64,000 nt of DNA from the NCBI RefSeq assembly GCF_000143885.2, contig NC_018581.1, positions 3,596,001-3,660,000 on the forward strand, read 5' to 3'. Positions 8,269 to 15,105 of this stretch are shown piece after piece. The position numbers and the translations under genes are program-made. Position 1 is the first letter of the stretch, and the number at the start of each line of letters is the position of its first letter. A model generated the notes under the pieces. The model was given only the letters and a program-made list of their open reading frames with translations. It ran no database searches and had not been told where the DNA came from. Source of the DNA: Gordonia sp. KTR9 (GTDB lineage Bacteria > Actinomycetota > Actinomycetes > Mycobacteriales > Mycobacteriaceae).

Positions 8269-8694
8269 TCAGAGGCTGCCGAGGTCCAGAGACACCCATT
8301 GCTTCGGCTCGAGGAACAGTTTCGTCTGCGGGCCGTGGTCCTTCTCGGCCATCTCCACGTAGGGGTCCACCGCCTGGGGCGGGAGGTAATGCGCCGCCAT
8401 CTCCTGGAGGTCGGCGCGAGTGCCGGCGACCATGTCGACCGCATCCCCCGACACGGCCACGTACATCAGCCGCGGCGTCACCTCGTCGACCATCAGCGTG
8501 AAACGCGCGGCTGCCCGGATGAGCTGCAGTTTGCGCGACTCGGTCCCGGTGAGCAGCCAGGGACGTCCACCCGGCTCGTACTGGTACCAGACCGGGACGG
8601 TCAGTGGCGCCCGGCCGGGCTCGGCCTCCACCGACAAAGCCGCGACGTGGGGTTCGGACAGGAACGCTTCTCGTTCGGATTTCGTGAGTGCCAT
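8269..8694 (-). CDS. Pyridoxamine 5'-phosphate oxidase-family (split-barrel FMN/F420) protein
   Basis: 141 residues with the flavin split-barrel pattern: N-terminal LTKSEREAFLSEPHVAALSV, then PLTVPVWYQYEPGGRPWLLTG, and MYVAVSGDAVDM. In actinobacteria such small proteins are often F420- or FMN-dependent reductases or heme-degrading relatives; the cofactor cannot be decided here. ATG 8694 is preferred over longer versions because homology starts there. A TACCGT hexamer (8701-8706) lies 6 nt upstream and there is no Shine-Dalgarno sequence, so the transcript may be leaderless. Confidence 0.78.
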   Translation of the reverse strand: MALTKSEREAFLSEPHVAALSVEAEPGRAPLTVPVWYQYEPGGRPWLLTGTESRKLQLIRAAARFTLMVDEVTPRLMYVAVSGDAVDMVAGTRADLQEMAAHYLPPQAVDPYVEMAEKDHGPQTKLFLEPKQWVSLDLGSL

Positions 8695-8720
8695 GTGCCG
8701 ACGGTAGACCGCACCACCGA

Positions 8721-8755
8721 CATCCCGTCCGGGTTCTTTCGACCCGGACGGGATG
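8721..8755 (-). terminator. Terminator of the isocitrate-lyase-like gene
   Basis: Perfect 14-bp stem (8721-8734 with 8742-8755, arm CATCCCGTCCGGGT) and 7-nt loop, just past the stop at 8762. Confidence 0.8.
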
Positions 8756-8761
8756 TTCTGG

Positions 8762-9514
8762 CTACTTCCAGGGTGCGAGTACCTCGGCGGCGCGCTCGGC
8801 GAGCACCATCTGGAAGATCGGCCCGAAACTGACCCGGGCGACGCCGAGTTCGGCCAGGGCCGACTTCGAGTTCTTGGTCGGATGCCCGATCGCGTTGACC
8901 GGCAACGGCAGCTCCGCGGTGAGCCGCTTCTGCGTGGCGTCGTCGTGGAAACCGACCGGGTACAACACATCCGCACCGGCTTCGGCGGCCAGCTTCAGTC
9001 GCTCGATGGCGCGGTCGACGCGATCGGATTCGTCCCCGACCTGTTTCACGAAGAGGTCGGTACGCGCGTCGATGACCACGTGGACGTCGGTGGCGTCGGA
9101 CGCGGCCCGCAATGCGCCCACGAAGTCGGCGTGCTCCTGCGCCTCGCGGAGGCGACCGCCCTCGCTGTGCACGGTGTCCTCGATGTTCAGGCCGACCGCG
9201 CCGGCCGCGATCAAGCCGTCGATGAGTGTCTTCGGGTCTTCCCCGTAGCCGGATTCGATGTCGACGGAGATCGGGACGTCGACCGCGGCGGTGATCTGCC
9301 GGATCCGGGTGGTCAGCTCATCGAACGTGATGCCCTCGTTGTCGGGTTTGCCGATGGAGTCCGACACCGGATGACTCCCGACCGTGAGCGCGGTGAACCC
9401 CGCGGAGATCGCGAGATTCGCCGACCACGCATCCCAGACCGTGGGCAGGATGACCGGATTTCCGGGCTGGTGGAGGTCGAGCAGAGTCGTGGCCTTGCTG
9501 GAGAGTTCCGTCAT
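8762..9514 (-). CDS. Isocitrate lyase/PEP mutase superfamily protein
   Basis: 250 residues, a (beta/alpha)8 barrel of the ICL/PEPM superfamily (C-C bond lyases acting on 2-oxo or hydroxy acids). Metal/substrate segments visible are LPTVWDAWSA (23-32), SVDIESGYG (83-91), NIEDT (110-114) and IDARTDLF near 150. The KKCGH catalytic loop of true isocitrate lyase is absent, so it is not AceA. It may be a 2-methylisocitrate-lyase-like or oxaloacetate-decarboxylase-like enzyme; the substrate is unknown. Start chosen at ATG 9514. The IS3 element sits directly upstream and may have displaced its promoter. Confidence 0.82.
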   Translation of the reverse strand: MTELSSKATTLLDLHQPGNPVILPTVWDAWSANLAISAGFTALTVGSHPVSDSIGKPDNEGITFDELTTRIRQITAAVDVPISVDIESGYGEDPKTLIDGLIAAGAVGLNIEDTVHSEGGRLREAQEHADFVGALRAASDATDVHVVIDARTDLFVKQVGDESDRVDRAIERLKLAAEAGADVLYPVGFHDDATQKRLTAELPLPVNAIGHPTKNSKSALAELGVARVSFGPIFQMVLAERAAEVLAPWK

Positions 9515-9564
9515 GGTCCCTACAACTACGCCGATCGGCGATCGCATTCCACCGCCGCCGCCAT

Positions 9565-9616
9565 CCGGTTGTGGTTTGTCCCGGATGCGGTGGGTGTCAA
9601 CCTGTGTTGAGTCACT
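9565..9616. repeat. Left terminal inverted repeat of the IS3 element
   Basis: Begins CCGGTTGTGGTTTGTCCCGG and ends TGAGTCACT. About three quarters of positions match the reverse complement of 11060-11113, with a few small gaps. It overlaps the last two bases of orfB. Confidence 0.75.
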
Positions 9617-10583
9617 AGTTTGTGTTTAGTGCGATCTGGTTGTGTTCGTGGTGCAGGTTGATGCCGACGCGGCTGCGCGGGCGGTGCACGCTGGGACGAC
9701 GATGGCGGAACCGGTCGGGGTTGTGCGCGTAGTAGGTGTTGAGTGTTGAGGTGCGCACGCTGTGGTGCCTCCGCCAGTTGCCGTCGTGGACTGATTGTGG
9801 AGTGAACAAGGCCAGTCCACGGTGGTGGTGCTCGCGGTTGAACCAGTCGACGTAGGACTCGACCCAGTCCCGAGCGCTGTGGATGTCGTCGAAAGTGGTC
9901 GGATATGACGGCCGGTGTTTCATGGTGCGGAACTCGGATTCCTTGTACGGGTTGTCATTCGATACTCGTGGACGGCTGTACGACATGGTCACGTTCATCG
10001 CCGCACACAGCTGGGCCAGTCGCGCTGACCGCATGACCGACCCGTTGTCGGAATGGATGACGCGCGGAACCTGATCGGTGTCGAATGCTGCAGCAAACAA
10101 GCCCGCCGTGATGTCTTCGTCCTCGCGAGGTGCCACGCAGGACGCGATGATCTTGCGCGAGTACAGATCCTGGATCGAGTACGCCTTGTAGCGCTGCCCG
10201 ACGTAGGTGCCGTTGAGGTCGGTGATATCCCACATCCACACCTGTCCGGGGGCGGTGGCCGCCACGACCGGCACCTGCCGTGGGGAACGTGTGCGCAGGC
10301 GTGGCGAGGCAGGGCGGGTGGACTGATCGATCCGGTTGGCAATGCGATACCAGGTGCGCGGCGACGCCAAGTACCGGCCCGAATCCCAGGTGCGGGCGAA
10401 GGTATCGAGCACCGACTGCCCCTGGGACCAGCCGGCCCGGATCAACTCGCTGATCGTCGCGACGTCGGCGGAGTTGAGTCGGCTGGGATAGGCCCGGTCT
10501 CGTTGGGCGATCGGATGTGACACCGCAGGTCGTGGCCGGCGACGGTAGTGAAACGATCCGCGCGATACCCCAGCGATCGTCAA
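9615..10583 (-). CDS. IS3-family transposase OrfB (DDE integrase domain)
   Basis: 322 residues from a TTG. Contains the retroviral-integrase-like core with DDE residues in WDITDLNG, VIHSDNGS and NPYKESEFR. The C-terminal part includes YVDWFNREHHHRGL, typical of IS3. The frame stays open upstream of the TTG and reads HLREIRFGLIAELTASGYSQRSA, a normal IS3 OrfB beginning. It therefore overlaps the end of orfA in the -1 frame, and the working product is probably an OrfAB fusion made by -1 frameshifting near 10640-10650. The 5' boundary given is the conservative one. Confidence 0.88.
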   Translation of the reverse strand: MTIAGVSRGSFHYRRRPRPAVSHPIAQRDRAYPSRLNSADVATISELIRAGWSQGQSVLDTFARTWDSGRYLASPRTWYRIANRIDQSTRPASPRLRTRSPRQVPVVAATAPGQVWMWDITDLNGTYVGQRYKAYSIQDLYSRKIIASCVAPREDEDITAGLFAAAFDTDQVPRVIHSDNGSVMRSARLAQLCAAMNVTMSYSRPRVSNDNPYKESEFRTMKHRPSYPTTFDDIHSARDWVESYVDWFNREHHHRGLALFTPQSVHDGNWRRHHSVRTSTLNTYYAHNPDRFRHRRPSVHRPRSRVGINLHHEHNQIALNTN

Positions 10584-10636
10584 CGCCGACCGCTGGGAAT
10601 ACCCCGAGGCTGTGAGTTCGGCGATCAGGCCGAACC

Positions 10637-11038
10637 TTATTTCTCGCAGGTGGGATCGTCCGGTGTCGTCCCGGGCTCTTGCGAGTCCAACTCGCGCAAG
10701 AGCCCGATAGCTTTTCCCAACGCGGCATTACCGCCTTGCAGGGTCTCGATCTGCCGATGTAACCGTTCGAGTTCGTCGGCATGAGCACGCTGTTGAGCTT
10801 CTAATTGTTTCTCGGCTTCGATCGCCCGTCGGATCGCGTCCGGGCGGGTCACCGAGTCACGCGGCACCAGCCCGCGTGCCAGATCACCGGCCAGATAGGC
10901 CTGGCGCCATCGGTGTAGCTGGTACTTACTGATCGACCTGGCTTTCAGCCACGGCCCCTTCTGCCCCTGTCGAAGAGTCATGTACTCCTCCACAAGAGCT
11001 TCGATCTCCTCGACCGTGTAGCCCGGTGACATGCTCAC
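10637..11038 (-). CDS. IS3-family transposase OrfA (helix-turn-helix protein)
   Basis: 133 residues. An N-terminal helix-turn-helix of the transposase_8 kind (YTVEEIEALVEEYMTLRQG, then SISKYQLHRWRQAYLAGDL) binds the element ends. A leucine-zipper-like coiled coil follows at about 73-115 (AIEAEKQLEAQQRAHADELERLHRQIETLQ). GTG start with AGGAG 6 nt upstream. The stop (TAA) lies inside the zone where orfB continues in the -1 frame. Confidence 0.86.
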   Translation of the reverse strand: MSMSPGYTVEEIEALVEEYMTLRQGQKGPWLKARSISKYQLHRWRQAYLAGDLARGLVPRDSVTRPDAIRRAIEAEKQLEAQQRAHADELERLHRQIETLQGGNAALGKAIGLLRELDSQEPGTTPDDPTCEK

Positions 11039-11059
11039 AGTGTGCTCCTCCCCATCAGG

Positions 11060-11113
11060 AGTGACTCACATCCAGAGTGGCAACCACCGATGCCGGGACA
11101 AAACGCAACCGGG
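11060..11113. repeat. Right terminal inverted repeat of the IS3 element
   Basis: Its reverse complement begins CCGGTTGCG and ends TGAGTCACT, pairing with the left repeat at 9565-9616. The outer matching continues weakly for some 10 more bases. Confidence 0.75.
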
Positions 11114-11133
11114 TAGCGGCCGGCCGGCCGGCG

Positions 11134-11781
11134 CTACTCACGCCAGAACAGGTGATGAGTGACCCCGCTGGAGCTGGGGACCGACTCGTGGTGGTACCGG
11201 TCCTCGAGTTCCTCGGGCGACTCCCAGAGTTTCAGCCCCTCCCCGATCGTGACGGGCGCGACGGCGATGTGCAGGGTGTCGATGAGGCCGGCGTCGAGGA
11301 ATTCCCGCACGGTGCTCACGCCGCCGCCGATGCGTACGTCCTTGCCGTCGGCCGCGGCCTTCGCCTGCTCGGCAGCCTCGGCGGGTGTCGCGTCGAGAAA
11401 GTGAAAAGTGGTGTCGCCGAGCGTGAACGACGGTCGCACGTGGTGCGTCAGCACGAAGACGGGCGTGTGGAAGGGCGGTTCGTCGCCCCACCAACCCTGC
11501 CACTCATGGTCGGTCCACGGGCCGCGCTGATGGCCGAACTTGTTGCGGCCCATGATCTCCGCGCCGATGTTGTGGGAGAAGTCGCGCGTGAAGTAGTCGT
11601 CGAGGCCCCGCGTGCCACCCGGGTCGGTCCGGTTGGGCCAGCCGGCGGTGGCACCCGCCCATGACATCAGTTCCCAGGGTTCGACGCGGTCACCGAAGGG
11701 ACGCTCGAACGTCTGGTTCTCCCCCGCCCCGATCCCGTCCTGCGAGATGGAGAAGTTCTGGACTCTGAGTAGTTGCGGCAT
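11134..11781 (-). CDS. Dihydrofolate reductase-like (RibD C-terminal domain) protein
   Basis: 215 residues, RibD_C fold: N-terminal VQNFSISQDGIGAG, a central EIMGRNKFG turn (as in MGRxT), PVFVLTHH, and the nucleotide-binding VRIGGGVSTVREFLDAGLIDTLHIAVAPVTIGEGLKLW. Members are stand-alone NADPH-dependent reductases of mostly unknown substrate; not the folate DHFR. ATG 11781 was chosen because the domain begins there. The IS3 element lies immediately downstream, so the insertion missed this gene. A second relative lies at 20028-20579. Confidence 0.84.
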   Translation of the reverse strand: MPQLLRVQNFSISQDGIGAGENQTFERPFGDRVEPWELMSWAGATAGWPNRTDPGGTRGLDDYFTRDFSHNIGAEIMGRNKFGHQRGPWTDHEWQGWWGDEPPFHTPVFVLTHHVRPSFTLGDTTFHFLDATPAEAAEQAKAAADGKDVRIGGGVSTVREFLDAGLIDTLHIAVAPVTIGEGLKLWESPEELEDRYHHESVPSSSGVTHHLFWRE

Positions 11782-11956
11782 GGCTTGGCATTCCCGTCGT
11801 CTGTCGGCACGAGCAATATATGCGGACGGACCCGGTGGCGCCGGAAAACTCATCGCCGCGGCGCAGACCGGATGATCCACGCCGCGATCGCCGCCTGCGG
11901 ACCCACGACGGAGGTGACCGATATGGATGACCGGAGGCGGCGACAGCCAAGCAGCG

Positions 11957-12817
11957 TCAGCCGAGCGCCTGGGCGATGACGTCGGCGACGGGGGTCGACG
12001 ACCGGCCGATGAGCGACCGGAGATCACCGGAGGTGGTGTCGAGTTCGCCGCGACTGATCCCCGCGTCCGAGCTCGCCAGCATCGCGGCGACCGGCTCGGG
12101 CAGGCCCGCGCCGACCAGGCTCGCCCGGTAATCGGACTCCGAGAGGTCGCGGTACTCGACGGTCGAACCCGCCGCCTCACCGATCGCGCTGGCGAACTCT
12201 CCGTACGTCAGCCGTTCGTCCCCACCCAGCTCGTAGACCTTGCCGGTCTGATCGGAATCGGCGGTGAGGACAGCCGCGGCCGCGGCCGCGTAGTCGGCAC
12301 GGGCAGCGGCCGCGAGCCTTCCCTCACCGGCCGCCCCGAAGAGCGTCCCGGTCGATACCGCCTGCGGGATGGCCGCCAGGTAGTTCTCCCAGTACCAGCC
12401 GTTGCGCAGGATCACGGTGGAAACCGGCGACTTGCTCAGCCGGGCCTCGGTGGCGACATGCTCAGGGGCCAGGCTCAAACCACTCGTGTCCGCGTGCAGC
12501 AGGCTGGTGTAGGCGATGAGTGCGACGCCGTTCTCCTCCGCGGACTCGATCACGTTGGTGTGCTGGGCGACACGTCGGCCCATGTCGGCGCCCGAGATGA
12601 GCAGCAGCTTGTCGACGCCGGCGAGTGCGGTCCGCAACGACTCCGGATCGTCGTAGTCGGCGACGCGGACCGAGACGCCCTGCGACGCGAGCTTCGACGC
12701 CTTCGACTCGTCCCGGACGATCGCGACGACGTCGGTGGCCGCGACGCCACGCGCGAGTAGTTCCTCGATCACGAGTCCGCCGAGGTGTCCTGTCGCGCCG
12801 GTCACTGCTGTGGTCAT
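11957..12817 (-). CDS. NAD(P)H:quinone oxidoreductase, QOR2/YtfG-like atypical SDR
   Basis: 286 residues. Rossmann start VTGATGHLGGLVIEELL (NmrA/atypical SDR), LLLISGADMGRR, SLLHADTSGLSLAPEH and LRNGWYWENYL closely follow E. coli YtfG (QorB), which reduces quinones with NADPH. The final LVGAGLPEPVAAMLASSDAGISRGEL is also typical. ATG 12817 has AGAGGA upstream. It is divergent from an HxlR regulator, the same pairing as ytfG with ytfH (qorR), so redox or aldehyde/quinone stress control is likely. Confidence 0.88.
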   Translation of the reverse strand: MTTAVTGATGHLGGLVIEELLARGVAATDVVAIVRDESKASKLASQGVSVRVADYDDPESLRTALAGVDKLLLISGADMGRRVAQHTNVIESAEENGVALIAYTSLLHADTSGLSLAPEHVATEARLSKSPVSTVILRNGWYWENYLAAIPQAVSTGTLFGAAGEGRLAAAARADYAAAAAAVLTADSDQTGKVYELGGDERLTYGEFASAIGEAAGSTVEYRDLSESDYRASLVGAGLPEPVAAMLASSDAGISRGELDTTSGDLRSLIGRSSTPVADVIAQALG

Positions 12818-12855
12818 GGTGTCCTCTTTCTGGGTGGTGGTCGCCCCAGTATGCA

Positions 12856-12888
12856 CTAACTTTTAGTAAGTGCAATACTAAGTGTTAG
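12856..12888. promoter_or_regulatory. HxlR-type operator between qor2 and its regulator
   Basis: 33-bp imperfect palindrome running from CTAAC to GTTAG, with perfect inner arms TTAGTA/TACTAA. It is AT-rich in a GC-rich genome and lies midway in the 104-bp divergent gap. Confidence 0.7.
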
Positions 12889-12921
12889 CGATATCTCGTC
12901 GCTTCGACTACCGTTGAGGAC

Positions 12922-13314
12922 GTGACCGAGACCAGCGACGAGTCCCTCGAAGCGAATGTCTTCGCCCGAGACTGCTCATCTCGGACGACGCTGCAGACCG
13001 TCACCGGTCGCTGGGGAAGCCTCGTGCTGATGGCGTTGGGAGAGAGCAACTATCGGTTCAGCGCCTTGCGACGACGCGTCGACGGCGTGAGTGAACGCAT
13101 GCTGTCGCAGACCCTGCAGAACCTCGAGCGCGACGGCATGATCGTGCGCACCGTCCTCGAGGCCATCCCGCCGAAGGTCGAGTATCACCTCACCCCGCTG
13201 GGCCGCCAGGTCGCCGACCAGTTGAGCGGACTGATCGAACTCGTGCAGGACAACATGCCCGTCGTCCGGGACGCGCAGGCGCAGTACGACGGGCGACACA
13301 GCGGCGGAGACTGA
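12922..13314 (+). CDS. HxlR-family transcriptional regulator
   Basis: 130 residues, winged helix of the HxlR/MarR-like group: [48 protein letters not shown] cysteine precedes the DNA-binding helix (ARDCSSRTTLQ, Cys at about residue 18), the place where thiol-sensing HxlR proteins carry their redox cysteine. GTG start with GAGGAC 4 nt upstream. Divergent from the quinone reductase gene, which it probably represses until the cysteine is modified. Confidence 0.88.
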   Translation: MTETSDESLEANVFARDCSSRTTLQTVTGRWGSLVLMALGESNYRFSALRRRVDGVSERMLSQTLQNLERDGMIVRTVLEAIPPKVEYHLTPLGRQVADQLSGLIELVQDNMPVVRDAQAQYDGRHSGGD

Positions 13315-13374
13315 ATTCCATCTCGTCGGGTACACGTGGATACGTAGGAGTTCGACGACGAGAGGATCAACCCG

Positions 13375-13563
13375 ATGACGTCACCGGAAGCCGACCTGCC
13401 GATCGAGGCAAACGAGGCCGACGCGATCGAGCAAGCCCAGCCGACGGACCCCGACCCCGCCGAGGCGGCGGAGCCCACCGTGCCGTTCGATGCCAACGAC
13501 GCCGACGCCGCCGAGCAGGCCACCGAGGTCGAGACCGACCCCGAGGATTACCCCCGCGAATAG
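13375..13563 (+). CDS. Small acidic hypothetical protein
   Basis: 62 residues, almost wholly Asp, Glu, Ala and Pro with no basic residue before the penultimate Arg; a low-complexity, probably disordered protein. ATG with GAGAGGA about 8 nt upstream, its own 60-bp gap from the HxlR gene, and a strong terminator 10 bp after the stop all support a real gene. No known family recognised. Confidence 0.6.
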   Translation: MTSPEADLPIEANEADAIEQAQPTDPDPAEAAEPTVPFDANDADAAEQATEVETDPEDYPRE

Positions 13564-13573
13564 GGCCGTCGAC

Positions 13574-13617
13574 GCGGAAAGCCCTTCAGCTGCTCAAGCA
13601 GCCGAAGGGCTTTCCGC
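13574..13617. terminator. Bidirectional terminator
   Basis: 14-bp stem (13574-13587 with 13604-13617, arm GCGGAAAGCCCTTC) containing a nested GCTGC/GCAGC hairpin, between the small acidic gene and the convergent membrane-protein gene. Confidence 0.8.
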
Positions 13618-13622
13618 TGTCG

Positions 13623-14687
13623 TCACCGACCCTGACTCTTCCCCGAACGTCGACCACCACGGTCGTCCCGCTCGAATCTCTGGCGTTGCCGAGCTCCGTA
13701 GGTCGCCGCTCTCACGGCGTCGTCATCCTCCATACCGGACCCCAGGGCGCCACCCAGTGTCGCCACCGACGCCACCAACCACGCCATCGTCACCAAGGAC
13801 GCGGCGCCCACCGGGTGACCGATCTGGTCCGCGACCATCTCCGGCGGTATCGTCCACCATGCTGTCAGGAGCAGCAGAGCGAACACGACCACGTAGAAGA
13901 CCATCACCCCGATCGTCAGCGTGACGATGGTGGACATGTTGTAGAGCACCGCTCGCTCGCGTTCCTCCCGCGAGGGCGGCCGTTCCCATAGATCGTGCTC
14001 GACGATCAGCCAGGCGATCATCGCAGCTATCGACAGAATGGTGGCCACCCCCAGCCGCCACGGGCCCATCATGTCCGACAGCTGCCACATGGTCCCGTAC
14101 GCCAGACTCACCGCTCCGGTCGCAAACGCCGCCATCATCACCTTCGACATTCCGGCGACGACTCGCCAGGGCCGATTGGCGTAGACCATGCCCGCGAGAA
14201 GCCGAAGGCGTGACAGCCTCGACGGCGAGACATACTGGACGACGTCGTGATCTTGCACCCGCTGAAAGCGCTCGTTCTCCGCTCCGGGTTCTGCCGGACC
14301 GCGGGACACCTCGGTCACGATCATCCGAGCCAGGTTCCTCGCACGCCGATCGACAAAGGCAGCACCCATACCGGGTATCGAGATCACTCCGAGGCGTTTC
14401 GACAGATCGATCTCGGCGATGATCGGGGCCGTCCCCCGCCGACGGGGTAGGTCGGTGAGGTAGATGACGATGTCTTCGGTCGCCGACTCGGGATCGACAG
14501 TGTCGACCACTTCGGCGAAGTCGGTGTGCTCGTCGATCGGGTACGCATGACTTCGGGTGGACACCTGCCAACGATCCGTACTCTCTTCGACCGCTGACAG
14601 TGATTCGGACAAGTGTTCGCCGATCGACTCCGTCGCACCGGGATCGGCGATCACGAGAACAGACCGTGACGATGATTCTGGGTGCAT
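13623..14687 (-). CDS. Conserved hypothetical membrane protein
   Basis: 354 residues. Residues 1-160 form a soluble domain with short hydrophobic strands (VLVIADPGA 9-17, DIVIYLTDLP 72-81, LGVISIPGMGAAFV 99-112). Four membrane helices follow at about 177-199, 212-230, 252-279 and 295-318, and the tail is Arg/Asp-rich. The soluble part resembles a nucleotide-binding or Rossmann-like half, but no diagnostic motif is present. No family recognised with confidence. It converges on the small acidic gene. The 150 bp between this gene and the tRNA hairpin show nothing I can name. Confidence 0.75.
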   Translation of the reverse strand: MHPESSSRSVLVIADPGATESIGEHLSESLSAVEESTDRWQVSTRSHAYPIDEHTDFAEVVDTVDPESATEDIVIYLTDLPRRRGTAPIIAEIDLSKRLGVISIPGMGAAFVDRRARNLARMIVTEVSRGPAEPGAENERFQRVQDHDVVQYVSPSRLSRLRLLAGMVYANRPWRVVAGMSKVMMAAFATGAVSLAYGTMWQLSDMMGPWRLGVATILSIAAMIAWLIVEHDLWERPPSREERERAVLYNMSTIVTLTIGVMVFYVVVFALLLLTAWWTIPPEMVADQIGHPVGAASLVTMAWLVASVATLGGALGSGMEDDDAVRAATYGARQRQRFERDDRGGRRSGKSQGR

Positions 14688-14836
14688 GGAGGTCGCCTAC
14701 CCTCCCCTTCCGCCGCCAAACGCATCAGTTCAACGAATTTTCGGGCGATGCGGAGTCCGAGCGGCGGCTCGCCGCAGCGCGACGAGACCGGGACCGGGTG
14801 TCCCGTGGGTCTCCTGTGGGTGGCGTGAGTCGAGAA

Positions 14837-14872
14837 AACCCCCGCCCCCTGCTGGTACAGGTGACGGGGGTT
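14837..14872 (-). terminator. Terminator downstream of tRNA-Asn
   Basis: AACCCCCG (14837-14844) pairs with CGGGGGTT (14865-14872); the loop contains a nested CCTG/CAGG stem. It lies 7 nt past the tRNA 3' end on the transcribed strand. Confidence 0.6.
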
Positions 14873-14878
14873 GTTCTG

Positions 14879-14951
14879 CTCCCCCAACTGGACTCGAACC
14901 AGTAACCGTTCGATTAACAGTCGAATGCTCTGCCAATTGAGCTATGGGGGA
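14879..14951 (-). tRNA. tRNA-Asn (anticodon GTT)
   Basis: 73-nt cloverleaf on the minus strand: acceptor TCCCCCA/TGGGGGA, D arm AGCTC..GAGC, anticodon loop CTGTTAA with GTT, T loop TTCGAGT, and discriminator G as expected for Asn. CCA is not encoded. Confidence 0.96.
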
Positions 14952-15061
14952 TTGCGCCGGCTCGGTTCGGCACCCGCAGATGCTTCACCAGAACCGAGGT
15001 CAGACTCTAGCGCATGGTCGCGCCGGAGAACAAAACGCGCGGTCAGCAGACATCGGTGCGA

Positions 15062-15088
15062 TCGGGCCGGTGTGTCACACCGGCCCGA
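15062..15088 (-). terminator. Terminator of the permease/biuret operon
   Basis: Near-perfect hairpin TCGGGCCGGTGTG/CACACCGGCCCGA just beyond the permease stop at 15106. Confidence 0.75.
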
Positions 15089-15105
15089 CCACCTGGTCAT
15101 CGAGG

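Larger units (their letters stand above)
9560..11118 (-). mobile_element. IS3-family insertion sequence, about 1.55 kb
   Basis: Contains orfA and orfB of IS3 type on the minus strand, enclosed by imperfect inverted repeats of about 52 bp that share the inner core TGAGTCACT. Outer ends are approximate because the arms fade into GC-rich flanks. No convincing target duplication was found. Both reading frames and the DDE residues look intact, so the element may still be active. Confidence 0.85.

Noticed and set aside
9598..11085. CAACC at 9598-9602 and 11081-11085 as an IS target duplication
   Set aside because: The inverted-repeat similarity continues beyond both copies, so they lie inside the element ends.
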